A stretch of 64,000 bases of DNA from Caprella mutica (lineage: Eukaryota > Arthropoda > Malacostraca > Amphipoda > Caprellidae), in assembly GCA_947561585.1 (NCBI GenBank), contig CANNZV010000867.1, positions 62,001 through 126,000 of the forward strand. The letters run 5' to 3'. Position 1 is the stretch's first letter. The number at the start of each line of letters is the position of its first letter. The notes under the pieces are model-generated. The model did no database searches and was not told where the DNA came from. It saw nothing but the letters and a program-made list of their open reading frames with translations. The position numbers and the translations under genes are program-made. Shown here piece by piece: positions 43,027 to 55,439 of the stretch.

Positions 43027-46000
43027 TATCAATAGGGCATCAGCTGTTATCAATAGGGCATCAGCTGTTATCAATAGGGCATCAGCTGTTATCAATAGGG
43101 CATCAGCTGTTATCAATAGGGCATCAGCTGTTATCAATAGGGCATCAGCTGTTATCAATAGGGCATCAGCTGTTATCAATAGGGCATCAGCTGTTATCAA
43201 TAGGGCATCAGCTGTTATCAATAGGGCATCAGCTGTTATCAATAGGGCATCAGCTGTTATCAATAGGGCATCAGCTGTTATCAATAGGGCATCAGCTGTT
43301 ATCAATAGGGCATCAGCTGTTATCAATAGGGCATCAGCTGTTATCAATAGGGCATCAGCTGTTATCAATAGGGCATCAGCTGTTATCAATAGGGCATCAG
43401 CTGTTATCAATAGGGCATCAGCTGTTATCAATAGGGCATCAGCTGTTATCAATAGGGCATCAGCTGTTATCAATAGGGCATCAGCTGTTATCAATAGGGC
43501 ATCAGCTGTTATCAATAGGGCATCAGCTGTTATCAATAGGGCATCAGCTGTTATCAATAGGGCATCAGCTGTTATCAATAGGGCATCAGCTGTTATCAAT
43601 AGGGCATCAGCTGTTATCAATAGGGCATCAGCTGTTATCAATAGGGCATCAGCTGTTATCAATAGGGCATCAGCTGTTATCAATAGGGCATCAGCTGTTA
43701 TCAATAGGGCATCAGCTGTTATCAATAGGGCATCAGCTGTTATCAATAGGGCATCAGCTGTTATCAATAGGGCATCAGCTGTTATCAATAGGGCATCAGC
43801 TGTTATCAATAGGGCATCAGCTGTTATCAATAGGGCATCAGCTGTTATCAATAGGGCATCAGCTGTTATCAATAGGGCATCAGCTGTTATCAATAGGGCA
43901 TCAGCTGTTATCAACAGGGCATCAGCTGTTATCAACAGGGCATCAGCTGTTATCAACAGGGCATCAGCTGTTATCAACAGGGCATCATCTGTTATCAACA
44001 GGGCATCATCTGTTATCAACAGGGCATCATCTGTTATCAACAGGGCATCATCTGTTATCAACAGGGCATCATCTGTTATCAACAGGGCATCATCTGTTAT
44101 CAACAGGGCATCATCTGTTATCAACAGGGCATCATCTGTTATCAACAGGGCATCATCTGTTATCAACAGGGCATCATCTGTTATCAATAGGGCATCAGCT
44201 GTTATCAATAGGGCATCAGCTGTTATCAATAGGGCATCAGCTGTTATCAATAGGGCATCAGCTGTTATCAATAGGGCATCAGCTGTTATCAATAGAGTAT
44301 CAGCTGTTATCAATAGAGTATCAGCTGTTATCAATAGAGTATCAGCTGTTATCAATAGGGCATCAGCTGTTATCAATAGGGCATCAGCTGTTATCAATAG
44401 GGCATCAGCTGTTATCAATAGGGCATCAGCTGTTATCAATAGGGCATCAGCTGTTATCAATAGGGCATCAGCTGTTATCAATAGGGCATCAGCTGTTATC
44501 AATAGGGCATCAGCTGTTATCAATAGGGCATCAGCTGTTATCAATAGGGCATCAGCTGTTATCAATAGGGCATCAGCTGTTATCAATAGGGCATCAGCTG
44601 TTATCAATAGGGCATCAGCTGTTATCAATAGGGCATCAGCTGTTATCAATAGGGCATCAGCTGTTATCAATAGGGCATCAGCTGTTATCAATAGGGCATC
44701 AGCTGTTATCAATAGGGCATCAGCTGTTATCAATAGGGCATCAGCTGTTATCAATAGGGCATCAGCTGTTATCAATAGGGCATCAGCTGTTATCAATAGG
44801 GCATCAGCTGTTATCAATAGGGCATCAGCTGTTATCAATAGGGCATCAGCTGTTATCAATAGGGCATCAGCTGTTATCAATAGGGCATCAGCTGTTATCA
44901 ATAGGGCATCAGCTGTTATCAATAGGGCATCAGCTGTTATCAATAGGGCATCAGCTGTTATCAATAGGGCATCAGCTGTTATCAATAGGGCATCAGCTGT
45001 TATCAATAGGGCATCAGCTGTTATCAATAGGGCATCAGCTGTTATCAATAGGGCATCAGCTGTTATCAATAGGGCATCAGCTGTTATCAATAGGGCATCA
45101 GCTGTTATCAATAGGGCATCAGCTGTTATCAATAGGGCATCAGCTGTTATCAATAGGGCATCAGCTGTTATCAATAGGGCATCAGCTGTTATCAATAGGG
45201 TATCAGCTGTTATCAATAGGGCATCAGCTGTTATCAATAGAGTATCAGCTGTTATCAATAGGGTATCAGCTGTTATCAATAGGGTATCAGCTGTTATCAA
45301 TAGGGCATCAGCTGTTATCAATAGGGCATCAGCTGTTATCAATAGGGCATCAGCTGTTATCAATAGGGCATCAGCTGTTATCAATAGGGCATCAGCTGTT
45401 ATCAATAGGGCATCAGCTGTTATCAATAGGGTATCAGCTGTTATCAATAGGGCATCAGCTGTTATCAATAGGGCATCAGCTGTTATCAATAGGGTATCAG
45501 CTGTTATCAATAGGGCATCAGCTGTTATCAATAGGGCATCAGCTGTTATCAATAGGGCATCAGCTGTTATCAATAGGGCATCAGCTGTTATCAATAGGGC
45601 ATCAGCTGTTATCAATAGGGCATCAGCTGTTATCAATAGGGCATCAGCTGTTATCAATAGGGCATCAGCTGTTATCAATAGGGTATCAGCTGTTATCAAT
45701 AGGGCATCAGCTGTTATCAATAGAGTATCAGCTGTTATCAATAGGGTATCAGCTGTTATCAATAGGGTATCAGCTGTTATCAATAGGGCATCAGCTGTTA
45801 TCAATAGGGCATCAGCTGTTATCAATAGAGTATCAGCTGTTATCAATAGGGTATCAGCTGTTATCAATAGGGCATCAGCTGTTATCAATAGGGCATCAGC
45901 TGTTATCAATAGGGCATCAGCTGTTATCAATAGGGTATCAGCTGTTATCAATAGAGTATCAGCTGTTATCAATAGAGTATCAGCTGTTATCAATAGAGTA

Positions 46001-46534
46001 TCAGCTGTTATCAATAGGGTATCAGCTGTTATCAATAGAGTATCAGCTGTTATCAATAGAGTATCAGCTGTTATCAATAGAGTATCAGCTGTTATCAATA
46101 GAGCATCAGCTGTTATCAATAGGGCATCAGCTGTTATCAATAGAGTATCAGCTGTTATCAATAGGGTATCAGCTGTTATCAATAGGGTATCAGCTGTTAT
46201 CAATAGGGCATCAGCTGTTATCAATAGGGCATCAGCTGTTATCAATAGGGCATCAGCTGTTATCAATAGGGCATCAGCTGTTATCAATAGGGCATCAGCT
46301 GTTATCAATAGGGCATCAGCTGTTATCAATAGGGCATCAGCTGTTATCAATAGGGTATCAGCTGTTATCAATAGGGCATCAGCTGTTATCAATAGAGTAT
46401 CAGCTGTTATCAATAGGGTATCAGCTGTTATCAATAGAGTATCAGCTGTTATCAATAGAGTATCAGCTGTTATCAATAGAGTATCAGCTGTTATCAATAG
46501 AGTATCAGCTGTTATCAATAGGGTATCAGCTGAT
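43027..46534. repeat. 21-bp tandem repeat, about 167 copies (3.5 kb)
   Basis: Unit TATCAATAGGGCATCAGCTG plus T. Because 21 is a multiple of 3, both strands have open frames of about 1180 codons; these are artefacts with a 7-residue period. An inner block (about 43914-44180) has TCAACAGGG and mostly CATCTG; the distal end mixes AGAGTATC and GGGTATC. It begins about 58 bases upstream of the exon 1 acceptor. Confidence 0.97.
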
Positions 46535-46599
46535 ATTAAAGAGATACACATTCATCAAGTCGTGATTGATTGATTTAAGAAAATTAAAAAACAAATAAT

Positions 46600-47368
46600 A
46601 AATAATTTCGTATTACAATATTCTCAATAGGTGCCGCAGTCGTTAGTTAGGTAGTTATTATGATAATAAATGCTCACTGTGCCAACATAGGTACAAGAAT
46701 GAGTAACACGAGTGTAGTAAATAATAGATTGGCTATAGGTTGAGACGCTAAGACTAACATCTGCATCGTGAAGAATGCATCTCAATATACTTCTAAAACA
46801 GTATAAATACTAACAATATAATGATTAGAGTTGTGACAATATGCGTTTAAAATCAAATATTATAGACGGATTGAATTGAAGACTATTGAATCGGTCTAAA
46901 CCAGCGGTATAGAGTATTAAATACCATTTCGTTTTGCTTCGTTTATGATAGTCTTAAGATCTATGATTTAAATGCATATGGTCACAAGTGACTCACAACC
47001 CTAATAATGATTATAAAAATCAAACTGATGGAGAATTTTAGCAACTGAATCCAAATATAGATTAATTTACATCAAAAAACCTTAGCACATTTTTCATATT
47101 TAAAAATGCCAGAGTGTTTGTTATTGAACTCTTTCCCCTAGTTAGTGAAGGGTTTGAAAAATGGCTGTGCGCCATTACAAAAAGGGATTTTATTATTTTC
47201 ATTAGGAAAAAAATTATTACTATAATCACTAGACTGACCACCAAACAATAATCACTGTGGTCACAGTACAAAGAGTATGGATATTTCCTCTTTAGTGTGT
47301 TCATTGATACATAGTTACTAGCGAATCAGAGGTTCACTATTAGCTATACAGGTTCACAATAGTAGCTA
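46600..47368. other. AT-rich sequence without recognised features
   Basis: Several short frames only; none shows a domain, splice context or repeat. Confidence 0.55.
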
Positions 47369-47494
47369 CAGGGTATTCAGTAAATACTGTTAAAGAAATA
47401 GAAACCTATTAAAATAAAACAAAAAAAAATTAATCTGCAAATATTTTCTTCACAATGTAATATACACCATAAGGAATGGATCAAAAAACATTTA

Positions 47495-47745
47495 TTCGGA
47501 ATGCTCGCCCTCTGATTTGATAGCAGTCTTAAGTCTGCCAGAAAATTATCATCCGCAGCAAGGAAGATATTTTTGTGAATTTTTAACCAACCAAGCCTTC
47601 CCCAATCGTGTCTTCAAGTCATCCACAGACGACGAAGGGGTAGCACACTAAGCACAGGCTTCCTTCTCCAAGATAGACCACACTTCACACATAAAGAATA
47701 TTCTAATCAGGGGAACTTGTTGGCCATGGTATCAGGAAGCAATGC
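47495..47745 (-). pseudogene. Degenerate C-terminal end of a DD37D-type mariner transposase
   Basis: The minus strand reads WPTSSPD, then EVWSILEKEACA, a stop, then SSSVDDLKTRLGKAW and, after further stops, RLKTAIKSEGEHSE. This parallels the end of the element at 61522 (WPPYSPD, SVWSILES, VNDLKRSLQRSW). Several stops and no N-terminal half. A CAGGGTATTCAGTAAATAC at 47369 after TA may be its outer end. Confidence 0.7.
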
Positions 47746-48134
47746 CCTGCGGAAAAGATCCCCCCAAAAAACATATTTGTGCCCATTCTGTCTATTGATA
47801 GTTATATATCCCCAGTTTTAATCCTTGACCATCAGTCTCAAGCTTAACGTGTAATAAGAAACCTCAAATTTATGTGCTGTGTAGTCACTGTAGCTGTAGA
47901 CTCGTTAAAGTTAAATTTTGGATATAATATTGTACGAAATTTTTTCCGCCTCTGTTTATGTTCAAAACTACATCGTTCAGTTTAATGCTGCATCGTTCAT
48001 TCGAGTGGTAATACATATTAACTGAATCTCATAGTTTTAAAATTTCTGTGCCTTATTTGTCTATTGATAGTTATACATAGCTAGTTTTAATCATTTACCA
48101 TCAGTCTATAGTTCAATAGTTAACTAGATTATGT

Positions 48135-48722
48135 GCACTCGGTAGAGCGCATACCTTCGCCGCTGCTTTGACCCGTTCTCTCCCAAAATTTAGTAAACTG
48201 CTAACTGGATAATGACCAATCGTCTTACAAGTTTCATGCAATATGGTTCAATACTTTTTGATTGAGTTATAAATGATCTTGACCTTTGACCGAATCGCTC
48301 CCTAAATTCTAACAGATGGTTCCTGGGCATTGCCCAATTGTACCATCAAATTTCAAACGATTTGGTTGAATACTTTTTGAGTTATTGAATTAGAAATGGC
48401 CTTGACCTTGATCTTTGACCCGATCACTCCCAAAAGCTAAAAAATGGTTCCTGCATATTGACAATCGTCCCAAAAAGTTTCATGCAATATGGTTCAATAC
48501 TTTTTGAGTTATGAATGACCATGACCTTGACCTTTGACTGGGTCACTCCAAAATTCTACCAGCAGGTCACTGGACATTAGCCAATCGCTTCACCAAATTT
48601 CAGGCAATTTGGTTGAGCACTTTTTCAGTCAAGCGAATAACAAGATGATAAATAAATAAATAAATAAGTAAATAAACGACGGCTAAAAATGACCTTCCCG
48701 CATTCTGCGAAGGTAACTAGTT
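48135..48722. mobile_element. Dispersed SINE-like repeat with four internal ~120-bp units
   Basis: It starts with CTCGGTAGAGCGCATACC, which resembles a tRNA A-box, then repeats a block with GACCTTGACCTTTGACC, ACCAATCGTC and GGTTCAATACTTTTTGAGTT. It ends in an (AAAT)n stretch and CCTTCGC-like text. No B-box was found, so the tRNA origin is only suggested. An inverted piece of the family is at 51375-51520. Confidence 0.6.
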
Positions 48723-49137
48723 TCTTTCTATGTATATATAATACACATGTTACGTGTATATATTTTTAATTAAATATCACAATTACCCAAGGTATAGATG
48801 ACTAATATAATTTCACATGGGTAAATCTTCTACCTCAAAGAATTTGTAATATAACTATCATTTCAGGAATTTCGCTAGGAGTAACTTAGTGCTGGTAACA
48901 CTACTCTGAAGAATCGCAAATAAATTATAGTTTTGACTAGACTGCGCCATGTTGTAGAAAAATATGACGAATATAGTTCTACTATAGACTACGGTCACTA
49001 CAACAAGGTCGAAGCATACAATTTAAGCTTTTATTTTTGTATAGCGTATTTACTGTTTTCAAATTTTATTTGACGTTAGATAGCTACAGTCTAAAAACTT
49101 TATATTTGTTTATTCAAACTGTTGTAATTTGATACTA

Positions 49138-50112
49138 CCAGGTAGGCCAAAAGTCACTTTACCATTTTGAATGTTTATTATGCTCAAACTAAAAAAAGAT
49201 GCAAATCTTTAGTATATGGCAAATGAAAGAAGAATACTTGAAGTTTTAATAGATATGGACCAAAATCAATATGTGACTTTCAGATTTCAGCTATTTCAAA
49301 TCTACTTTTTAATGTGTGAAATTGTAAACTTATAAAAATGGCTAAATTCAATATGAAAAAAAACACACAATTGTTGACAATTACTTCCAACTAAAATGGA
49401 TCAGTTGTTGGAGTAAAGAGATGTTTTATGAAAAGTTTTAACATTAGTTAATCTAAGACCTGCATTCTTGCCTTGGTAGAAAAATTCAGACGAACGGGAT
49501 CATGTGCTGACAAAGACCGAACTGAAAGACCGAAGTCATCTCGCACTGAAGAACTTAACAGCGTGTGAATCTTAGTTTAAAAGAAGACTACTCAACATTC
49601 ACGAATAAGAGAAGTACTCAATTGAAATTGTCTTATAAGTCACTCCGGCACATATTAAAGCAGGATCTAAACTTATGTCCTTACAAAGTTCAGTTGATAC
49701 CAGGAAACTTTTAAGAGCAGCATATCCACTATCCAGGCCGACAAAATTACGCTTTGTCAACATCTCTTGGCCACATCGATAACTGAATATAACTCCTCCA
49801 TAAGTTTTCCTTTAGGGATATTTAATCGAAAAGGTATTCGCAAATAATCTGAACACGCCTGATGAACTAAAAAGGAATATTTTTAAGAAATTATCAACTT
49901 TTCACCAGCTATAATGAGAAGAGTGATGCAAAACAAACAGGACAGCTAGAGTCCGTATGTGCTAATTAATGAAGGAAGATATTTGAAGGAATTTTTTAAG
50001 GAAAAAACTAAATATATTTTGCTTTCATTTGCAGTTTACTAATAAGTTTTACCTTTTATAGTTTTTGTGTAATAAAGTTTTAAAATGGTAAAGTGACTTT
50101 TGGCTCACCCGG
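49138..50112. mobile_element. Internally deleted mariner-like element with intact ends
   Basis: Ends CCAGGTAGGCCAAAAGTCAC and the inverse of CCGGGTGAGCCAAAAGTCAC, with TA on both sides (49136-37 and 50113-14). The inverted repeats extend to about 31 bp. It holds transposase remnants. Confidence 0.85.
49470..49900 (+). pseudogene. Mariner-like transposase remnant
   Basis: In broken frames the plus strand reads EKFRRTGSCADKDRTERPKS (usual KFR-TGSV-DKPRSGRPR), then SLRHILKQDLNLCPYKVQLI (the second helix-turn-helix) and finally SKRYSQII-TPDELKRNI, the C-terminal end. The catalytic DDE core is deleted between the last two. Confidence 0.72.
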
Positions 50113-50429
50113 TATAAGTACATGCTTTTCTTTATGATATTGTGTTTTTCCTCTTTTTTTTGTAGGTATTTCAGGGGAAGAATGGATGAAAATAAATATT
50201 ATATATTCTATTTTGACGTGGGGATATTCTTTCTTCGTTGGATGTTTTCCGCCGGGGGATTTTTTCCTAGACTCGTTGGTAATTGTTATTTAATCAGACA
50301 ATGTTACTCGTTTTCCTTTAGTACCTTCACAAAATTGCTGAAAGTTATATGTTGATCGAGAAAATTCTCCCCGTTCGAATTTGTAATCTTGTTATTCGCA
50401 ACACTCATAAGAGTGCTAGGACAATTCGT

Positions 50430-51375
50430 CGCCGGACATACGTCGCCTGGACAATTCGTCGCCGATTGAAAATAAATAAAATATATTTTATATTCTAAAG
50501 AATTATTTATAATTTAGCAAATATAATAAAAATTAAATCTAAAAAAAGACAATATTTCAAATGCTCATATATGACAGGAAAGAAAACAAACAATTTACAT
50601 GAAGTGTGTATTAAAACAAGTAAAATGATACAATCACTCATATATAAAATCACTGATTGATTGATTCATTATTGCCATGTTTATATCTAAAATTCATTTT
50701 ACAGATTATAGAGATATGAAAATTTACGGAAATTCTATATTGTGAGCAACGGCCTTCAAAAAATTTTATTTACTATATGTATCGTAATTGCCAATCACAT
50801 TTAAGATATGTTTATCAATTCCCTGTATTTTCTTTTTGATGGAGTTCGGCACCTCGAGAATGATGTTGAAATTTACCATCAGCAGTAGATTTTCTTCTCT
50901 TTTTAAAGTAAATGAAAACCCATATATTTGGATGAATTATATTTAGCGAACCATTCAATGACGAAAGGAGTAATAGCACTGTCCTTTTCAATTAAAATAA
51001 AATGCCGTTTAAAAACTTTGAAGTTTTTTCTTAATTGATTCGTGTTGGTTAAAACACAATACTAGTAAAATTTCAAGTCAGCTGAAAAAAATAACTCCCT
51101 TAAATGAATGCACCTTTAAAAATTATAGTTATATCTCTTATTAAAATCGGCGACGAATTGTCCGGGAACGAATTGTCCAAGCAACGAATTGTCCAGGTAA
51201 CGAATTGTCCAGGTAACGAATTGTCCAGGTAACGAATTGTCCAGGTAACGAATTGTCCAGGTAACGAATTGTCCAGGTAACGAATTGTCCAGGTAACGAA
51301 TTGTCCAAGCATCGAATTGTCCGAGCATCGAATTGTCCGAGCAACGAATTGTCCAGGTGCCGAATTACCAGGACA
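50430..51375. mobile_element. Foldback element whose terminal repeat has become a minisatellite
   Basis: The left end has three GACAATTCGTCGCC-like motifs (50431-50466). The right end begins CGGCGACGAATTGTCC and then continues as the 16-bp array at 51151-51360. The inside is AT-rich and without a clear gene. Confidence 0.65.
51151..51360. repeat. 16-bp tandem repeat, about 13 copies
   Basis: Unit GTCCAGGTAACGAATT, with AGCA and AGCAT variants at both edges. It is the expanded inner part of a terminal inverted repeat. Confidence 0.93.
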
Positions 51376-51520
51376 CCCTCAAAAGTATTTAACCAAATTG
51401 CTTGAAATTTGTTGGAATGATTGGCCCCGTATCTAGGAACCATTTGATCAGATTTTGGGAGCAATCGAGTCAAAGAGCAAGGTCAAGAAAAGATAATTTG
51501 CGGCGGCGAAGGTATGCACT
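51375..51520. repeat. Inverted fragment of the SINE-like repeat
   Basis: The reverse complement gives AGTGCATACCTTCGCCGC and TTGACTCGATTGCTCCCAAA, then GGTTAAATACTTTTGAG, as at 48135-48640. Confidence 0.6.
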
Positions 51521-51557
51521 CTAAGACTGCCAATTCATGTTGTTACTTGTACACTAA

Positions 51558-51707
51558 AGGTCCGGTCACACGAGCGTTTTTGCACAGCGTTTTCACTGAG
51601 CTTTTGAATCTGAGAAAATTATTGTTAAGCCCTTCTCATTTGTATCCATGTTACGCTACGTTTTTTGGAGAGTTGAAACGCTCCAAAAACGCTCGTGTGA
51701 CATCACC
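51558..51707. mobile_element. MITE with TCACACGAGCGTTTTTG arms
   Basis: Left AGGTCCGGTCACACGAGCGT, right inverse of GGTGATGTCACACGAGCGTT, with a TAA before the left end. Short, no coding capacity. Confidence 0.75.
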
Positions 51708-52039
51708 AAGTGGTGAGTCAATGGCCAAAATAATATCGAGTCTTGCGGAACGCTAAAATCCTCATTTTTGGGTCACGTGACTGGCAATCTAGCGTCAGTT
51801 TAATGGAGAAAGGATATAACTGAAACAAAATAAGGTTTTACACCGTCTTCCTTAGCGTCCTGCAATCGTTGCAACACTTCCTCTCTCTAGAGTAGTTTAT
51901 CATAACTCTATGGACATCACCCTAGATGTACACTTTTATTGGCATAGAGATAAAAAATATCAAGGGAATCCACTTTTACGGCAAGACTATAGAACAAATT
52001 TAAAACAGAGTGTAAATTATATCAACACAGAACAGGTAA

Positions 52040-52190
52040 AGCTCGAACAATGACAGTATATGCACCAGAAAAGAGGTCGCTATGCAGACCTAGTGGTCGC
52101 TGTGAGGGCAGAAAATTAGTTCAATTGAAGACTTAAACTGTAAGTTTTCTTTAACAGCATTTCAGAGAAACGCTAGTCAGGGTAAACGAT
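52040..52190. repeat. Second copy of the dispersed repeat at 5551-5712 (inverted)
   Basis: The reverse complement shares AAATGCTGTTAAAGAAAACT, GCGACCACT and GAGCTTTACCTGT with the other copy. No reading frame is seen. Confidence 0.65.
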
Positions 52191-53140
52191 CTCCGATTAA
52201 TATTTAATAAAAATTTAATGAATATCTTACAATGATTACATAACTTACTCATATAATGTACGAAATAATAAGGTAGGTAAAATAAAACAAAGATATTGCA
52301 ACTAAATAGGTGAATGAATTACGTGAAAATATAGGATAGTTAAACCTCTTTTAATACAACTTTTCTAACCATGAAAATGTACAGAGAAAGGCTAACAAAA
52401 TAAAGTCACTGAAAATCTTAATAACAATGCATTAAGAGTTGATTAAAAATTGTAACACCTCTGAATATAATCAATGTATGACTAGATACATGGTAGACGA
52501 ATAAAATATTGGTTAAACCATTCATCATATGAGCTGCATTGCTCCTTAGAACGGATTATTTTTGTCCTTTGTAGTTTAAAGATCATCCGCTGTACGAACT
52601 TTACTGTACAAAGAATCACTCAAACAAATGATAGCCTTGTTCAGTTGGCAAAATGAGACTTCTGTAGAGTAACGAATTAAAAATCCGTACATAGAAAAGC
52701 GTAGAAAATAAAATGTAGCTACATGAACTTTACCATTTATATGAAGGGTAAAAAGAAGGGGAAAATAGTTAGTATAATAGAGGGCTAGAGGCACCTATAC
52801 TATTCACGAAGTACCCTCTCTAGTCTCTCGAACAGAACTACCAAGAATTGCCTCATAGAGATAGGATAGCGACACAATGAAAAAATGAGCAACTGATGAC
52901 AGTAGCTGCAGTGAAGGTAGACTCGTGCCAAATAAAGCTTTCAATAAGTGACAATTAACCACCATATACTATTTATTTCATTCTTTTTACATATGTATAT
53001 TATTAGACAAGCTAAACATTTCATATAAAGAGCAATACAGATAAAGTTGAAAAGGGGAAATATTTGAATATATATTTAGTGGTGACTATATATAACTAAC
53101 GACTTGTTAACACTATAGAGAAAAGGGTAAGAAAGCTACT
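52190..53140. other. AT-rich sequence without recognised features
   Basis: No exon, array or mobile element recognised. Confidence 0.5.
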
Positions 53141-53145
53141 TAAGC

Positions 53146-53764
53146 TATTATGGGAATAAACAAGCTACCAAGCTATTATGGGAATAAGCAAGCTACCAAG
53201 CTATTATGGGAATAAGCAAGCTACCAAGCTATTATGGGAATAAGCAAGCTACCAAACTATTATGGGAATAAGCAAGCTACCAAGCTATTATGGGAATAAG
53301 CAAGCTACCAAGCTATTATGGGAATAAGCAAGCTACCAAGCTATCATACATAAATAGAGCAAGCTACCAAGCTATTATGGGAATAAGCAAGCTACCAAGC
53401 TATTATGGGAATAAGCAAGCTACCAAGCTATTATGGGAATAAGCAAGCTACCAAGCTATTATGGGAATAAGCAAGCTACCAAGCTATTATGGGAATAAGC
53501 AAGCTACCAAGCTATTATGGGAATAAGCAAACTACCAAGCTATTATGGGAATAATCAAGCTACCAAGCTATCATACATAAATAGAGCAAGCTACCAAGCT
53601 ACTGAGGGAATAAGCAAGCTACCAAGCTACTAAGGGAATAAGCAAGCTACCAAGCTACTAAGGGAATAAGCAAGCTACCAAGCTATTATGGGAATAATCA
53701 AGCTACCAAGCTATCATACATAAATAGAGCAAGCTACCAAGCTACTAAGGGAATAAGCAAGCTA
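53146..53764. repeat. 28-bp tandem repeat, about 21 copies, with higher-order pattern
   Basis: Unit begins GCTATTATGGGAATAAGCAA. A longer variant with ATCATACATAAATAGAGC recurs three times and an ACTAAGGG variant clusters near the right end, so groups of units were copied as blocks. Confidence 0.94.
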
Positions 53765-53879
53765 TCCCTGTACAAGGTGGTTGATGAGTTTGTTGAGTGA
53801 CGTTACCCTCAAGTCATTAATTTACATCGGCAACACGTCAACAAGAGACTGAGGGAAGAAACAATGGCAAAATACTTAC

Positions 53880-53891
53880 CTTCACTATCAT
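53880..53891 (-). CDS. Candidate 12-nt initiator micro-exon (Met-Ile-Val-Lys)
   Basis: ATGATAGTGAAG is bounded by TATATTTCAG and GTAAGT, both good splice signals on the minus strand. Only its frame-0 reading fits the phase-0 start of exon 1, and it would supply the missing Met. It lies 10.9 kb upstream of exon 1. Chance occurrence is quite possible for such a short exon. Confidence 0.25.
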
Positions 53892-54768
53892 CTGAAATAT
53901 AATAGGAATGACTATCAGCAGCATATGCAGTTCATATTAGAGATTTAAAAATAGTAGTAACTGAAATTCTGACGAGTTTTATTACTATAGTATAGCATAA
54001 TTTTGCTTTCAGGAAACACACAATTAAAAGCTGTGCAGCTTAGTATGTAATAGAGCAACAGTCATCAATAACATTTTCCAAGCTCAGTTGCACAGAGTTG
54101 CTTTGAAGCAACTATGACAAGTTTTATTATTTGATATTTAACAATGAAGGACTTTTTTTGGACATTTTTACCAAGAAACGTCTACCATTAAATTAAGAAG
54201 TAACGTGTAGACGGTATTGAGATAGACAATCATTGTGAATGTGTGAGCAAATTATAGTCCTATGGTAGTTCCATGTGTTTACACGCAAATCTTAGCCTGT
54301 TTGTTAGTTTGGCAGCAGTTTATTAGTAAACATAGGCTTAATTGTGAGTCTAGATATAGGCACCTCTGTGCAAAAACTGAAGAGAAATGTTGTACAAATT
54401 CTATTCACCACCTAATTCGTTTGCGCAAGGTAATATTTTAAATGCACAAGTTAGCAGATAATTCACTGCACAGTATATCTCATATGATTGATCTTTTTAC
54501 TACACAATGGTGCTTCTGTTGAGTAAAGACACGGTAGAACCATTTAGTAGAAATATGAATTTACATTAAAACATGAGTTCATTCCTCTAGGAATAAAGGT
54601 ATATAGAAGTTTTTAACAAAGAAATAATCTGCATACAAATTAGACTTTAGATCTAATATTTTCTAAATAGTACCATAATTGATGCAAGTAAGAAAAATTA
54701 GAAATAGAATAACAGTAGCTATATAGATGCATTTCATGAGGTACGGTATAGATATGACTAATGATGTC

Positions 54769-55230
54769 AGCCTCACCATCCTCATCAGAGGCTCAGCCTC
54801 ACCATCCTCACCAGAGACACAGCCTCACCATCCTCATCAGAGGCTCAGCCTCACCATCCTCACCAGAGGCACAGTCTCACCATCCTCACCAGAGGCTCAG
54901 CCTCACCATCCTGACTCGAGGCACAGTCTCACCATCTTCACTAGAGTCACAGCCTCACCATCCTCACCAGAGGCACAGTCTCACCATCCTCACCAGAGGC
55001 ACAGTCTCACCATCCTCACCAGAGGCACAGTCTCACCATCCTCACCAGAGGCACAGTCTCACCATCCTCACCAGAGGCACAGTCTCACCATCCTCACCAG
55101 AGGCTCAGCCTCACCATCCTGACTCGAGGCACAGTCTCACCATCCTCACCAGAGGCACAGACTCACCATCCTCACTAGAGTCACAGCCTCACCATCCTCA
55201 CTAGAGTCACAGCCTCACCATCCTCACCAG
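54769..55230. repeat. 26-bp tandem repeat, about 17 copies
   Basis: The unit contains CTCACCATCCTCACCAGAGG. The minus strand reads CTGGTGAGGATGGTGAG in each unit, two donor-like sites. Long frames here are artefacts (period 26 aa per three units). Confidence 0.94.
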
Positions 55231-55439
55231 TAAGGTTTAGTGTTTTTGGCAGTAAAACAAACAAACTTTTGATTTGTTTATTTGAGAAATCGAATGACGA
55301 ACATTTGCATGCCTTCTAAACTAACAAATTATGAGAGTAGCCAGCCACACACAGTGAGAGTGAGGTTACATCAGCTGAGTGTTGGGTAATGTAGTGACTT
55401 TTCATAGATGTACTCTCTAACAGTTAGGTAGATTATGTA

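Noticed and set aside
43000..46565. Open frames of about 1180 codons on both strands
   Set aside because: They arise only because the array unit is 21 bases, a multiple of three, without stops; no domain, splice or start context.
48135..48160. A tRNA gene
   Set aside because: Only an A-box-like start is present; no B-box or cloverleaf was found, so it fits a SINE-like repeat better.
54727..55204. Ser/His/Pro-repeat frames
   Set aside because: Artefacts of the 26-bp array (three units make 78 bases).
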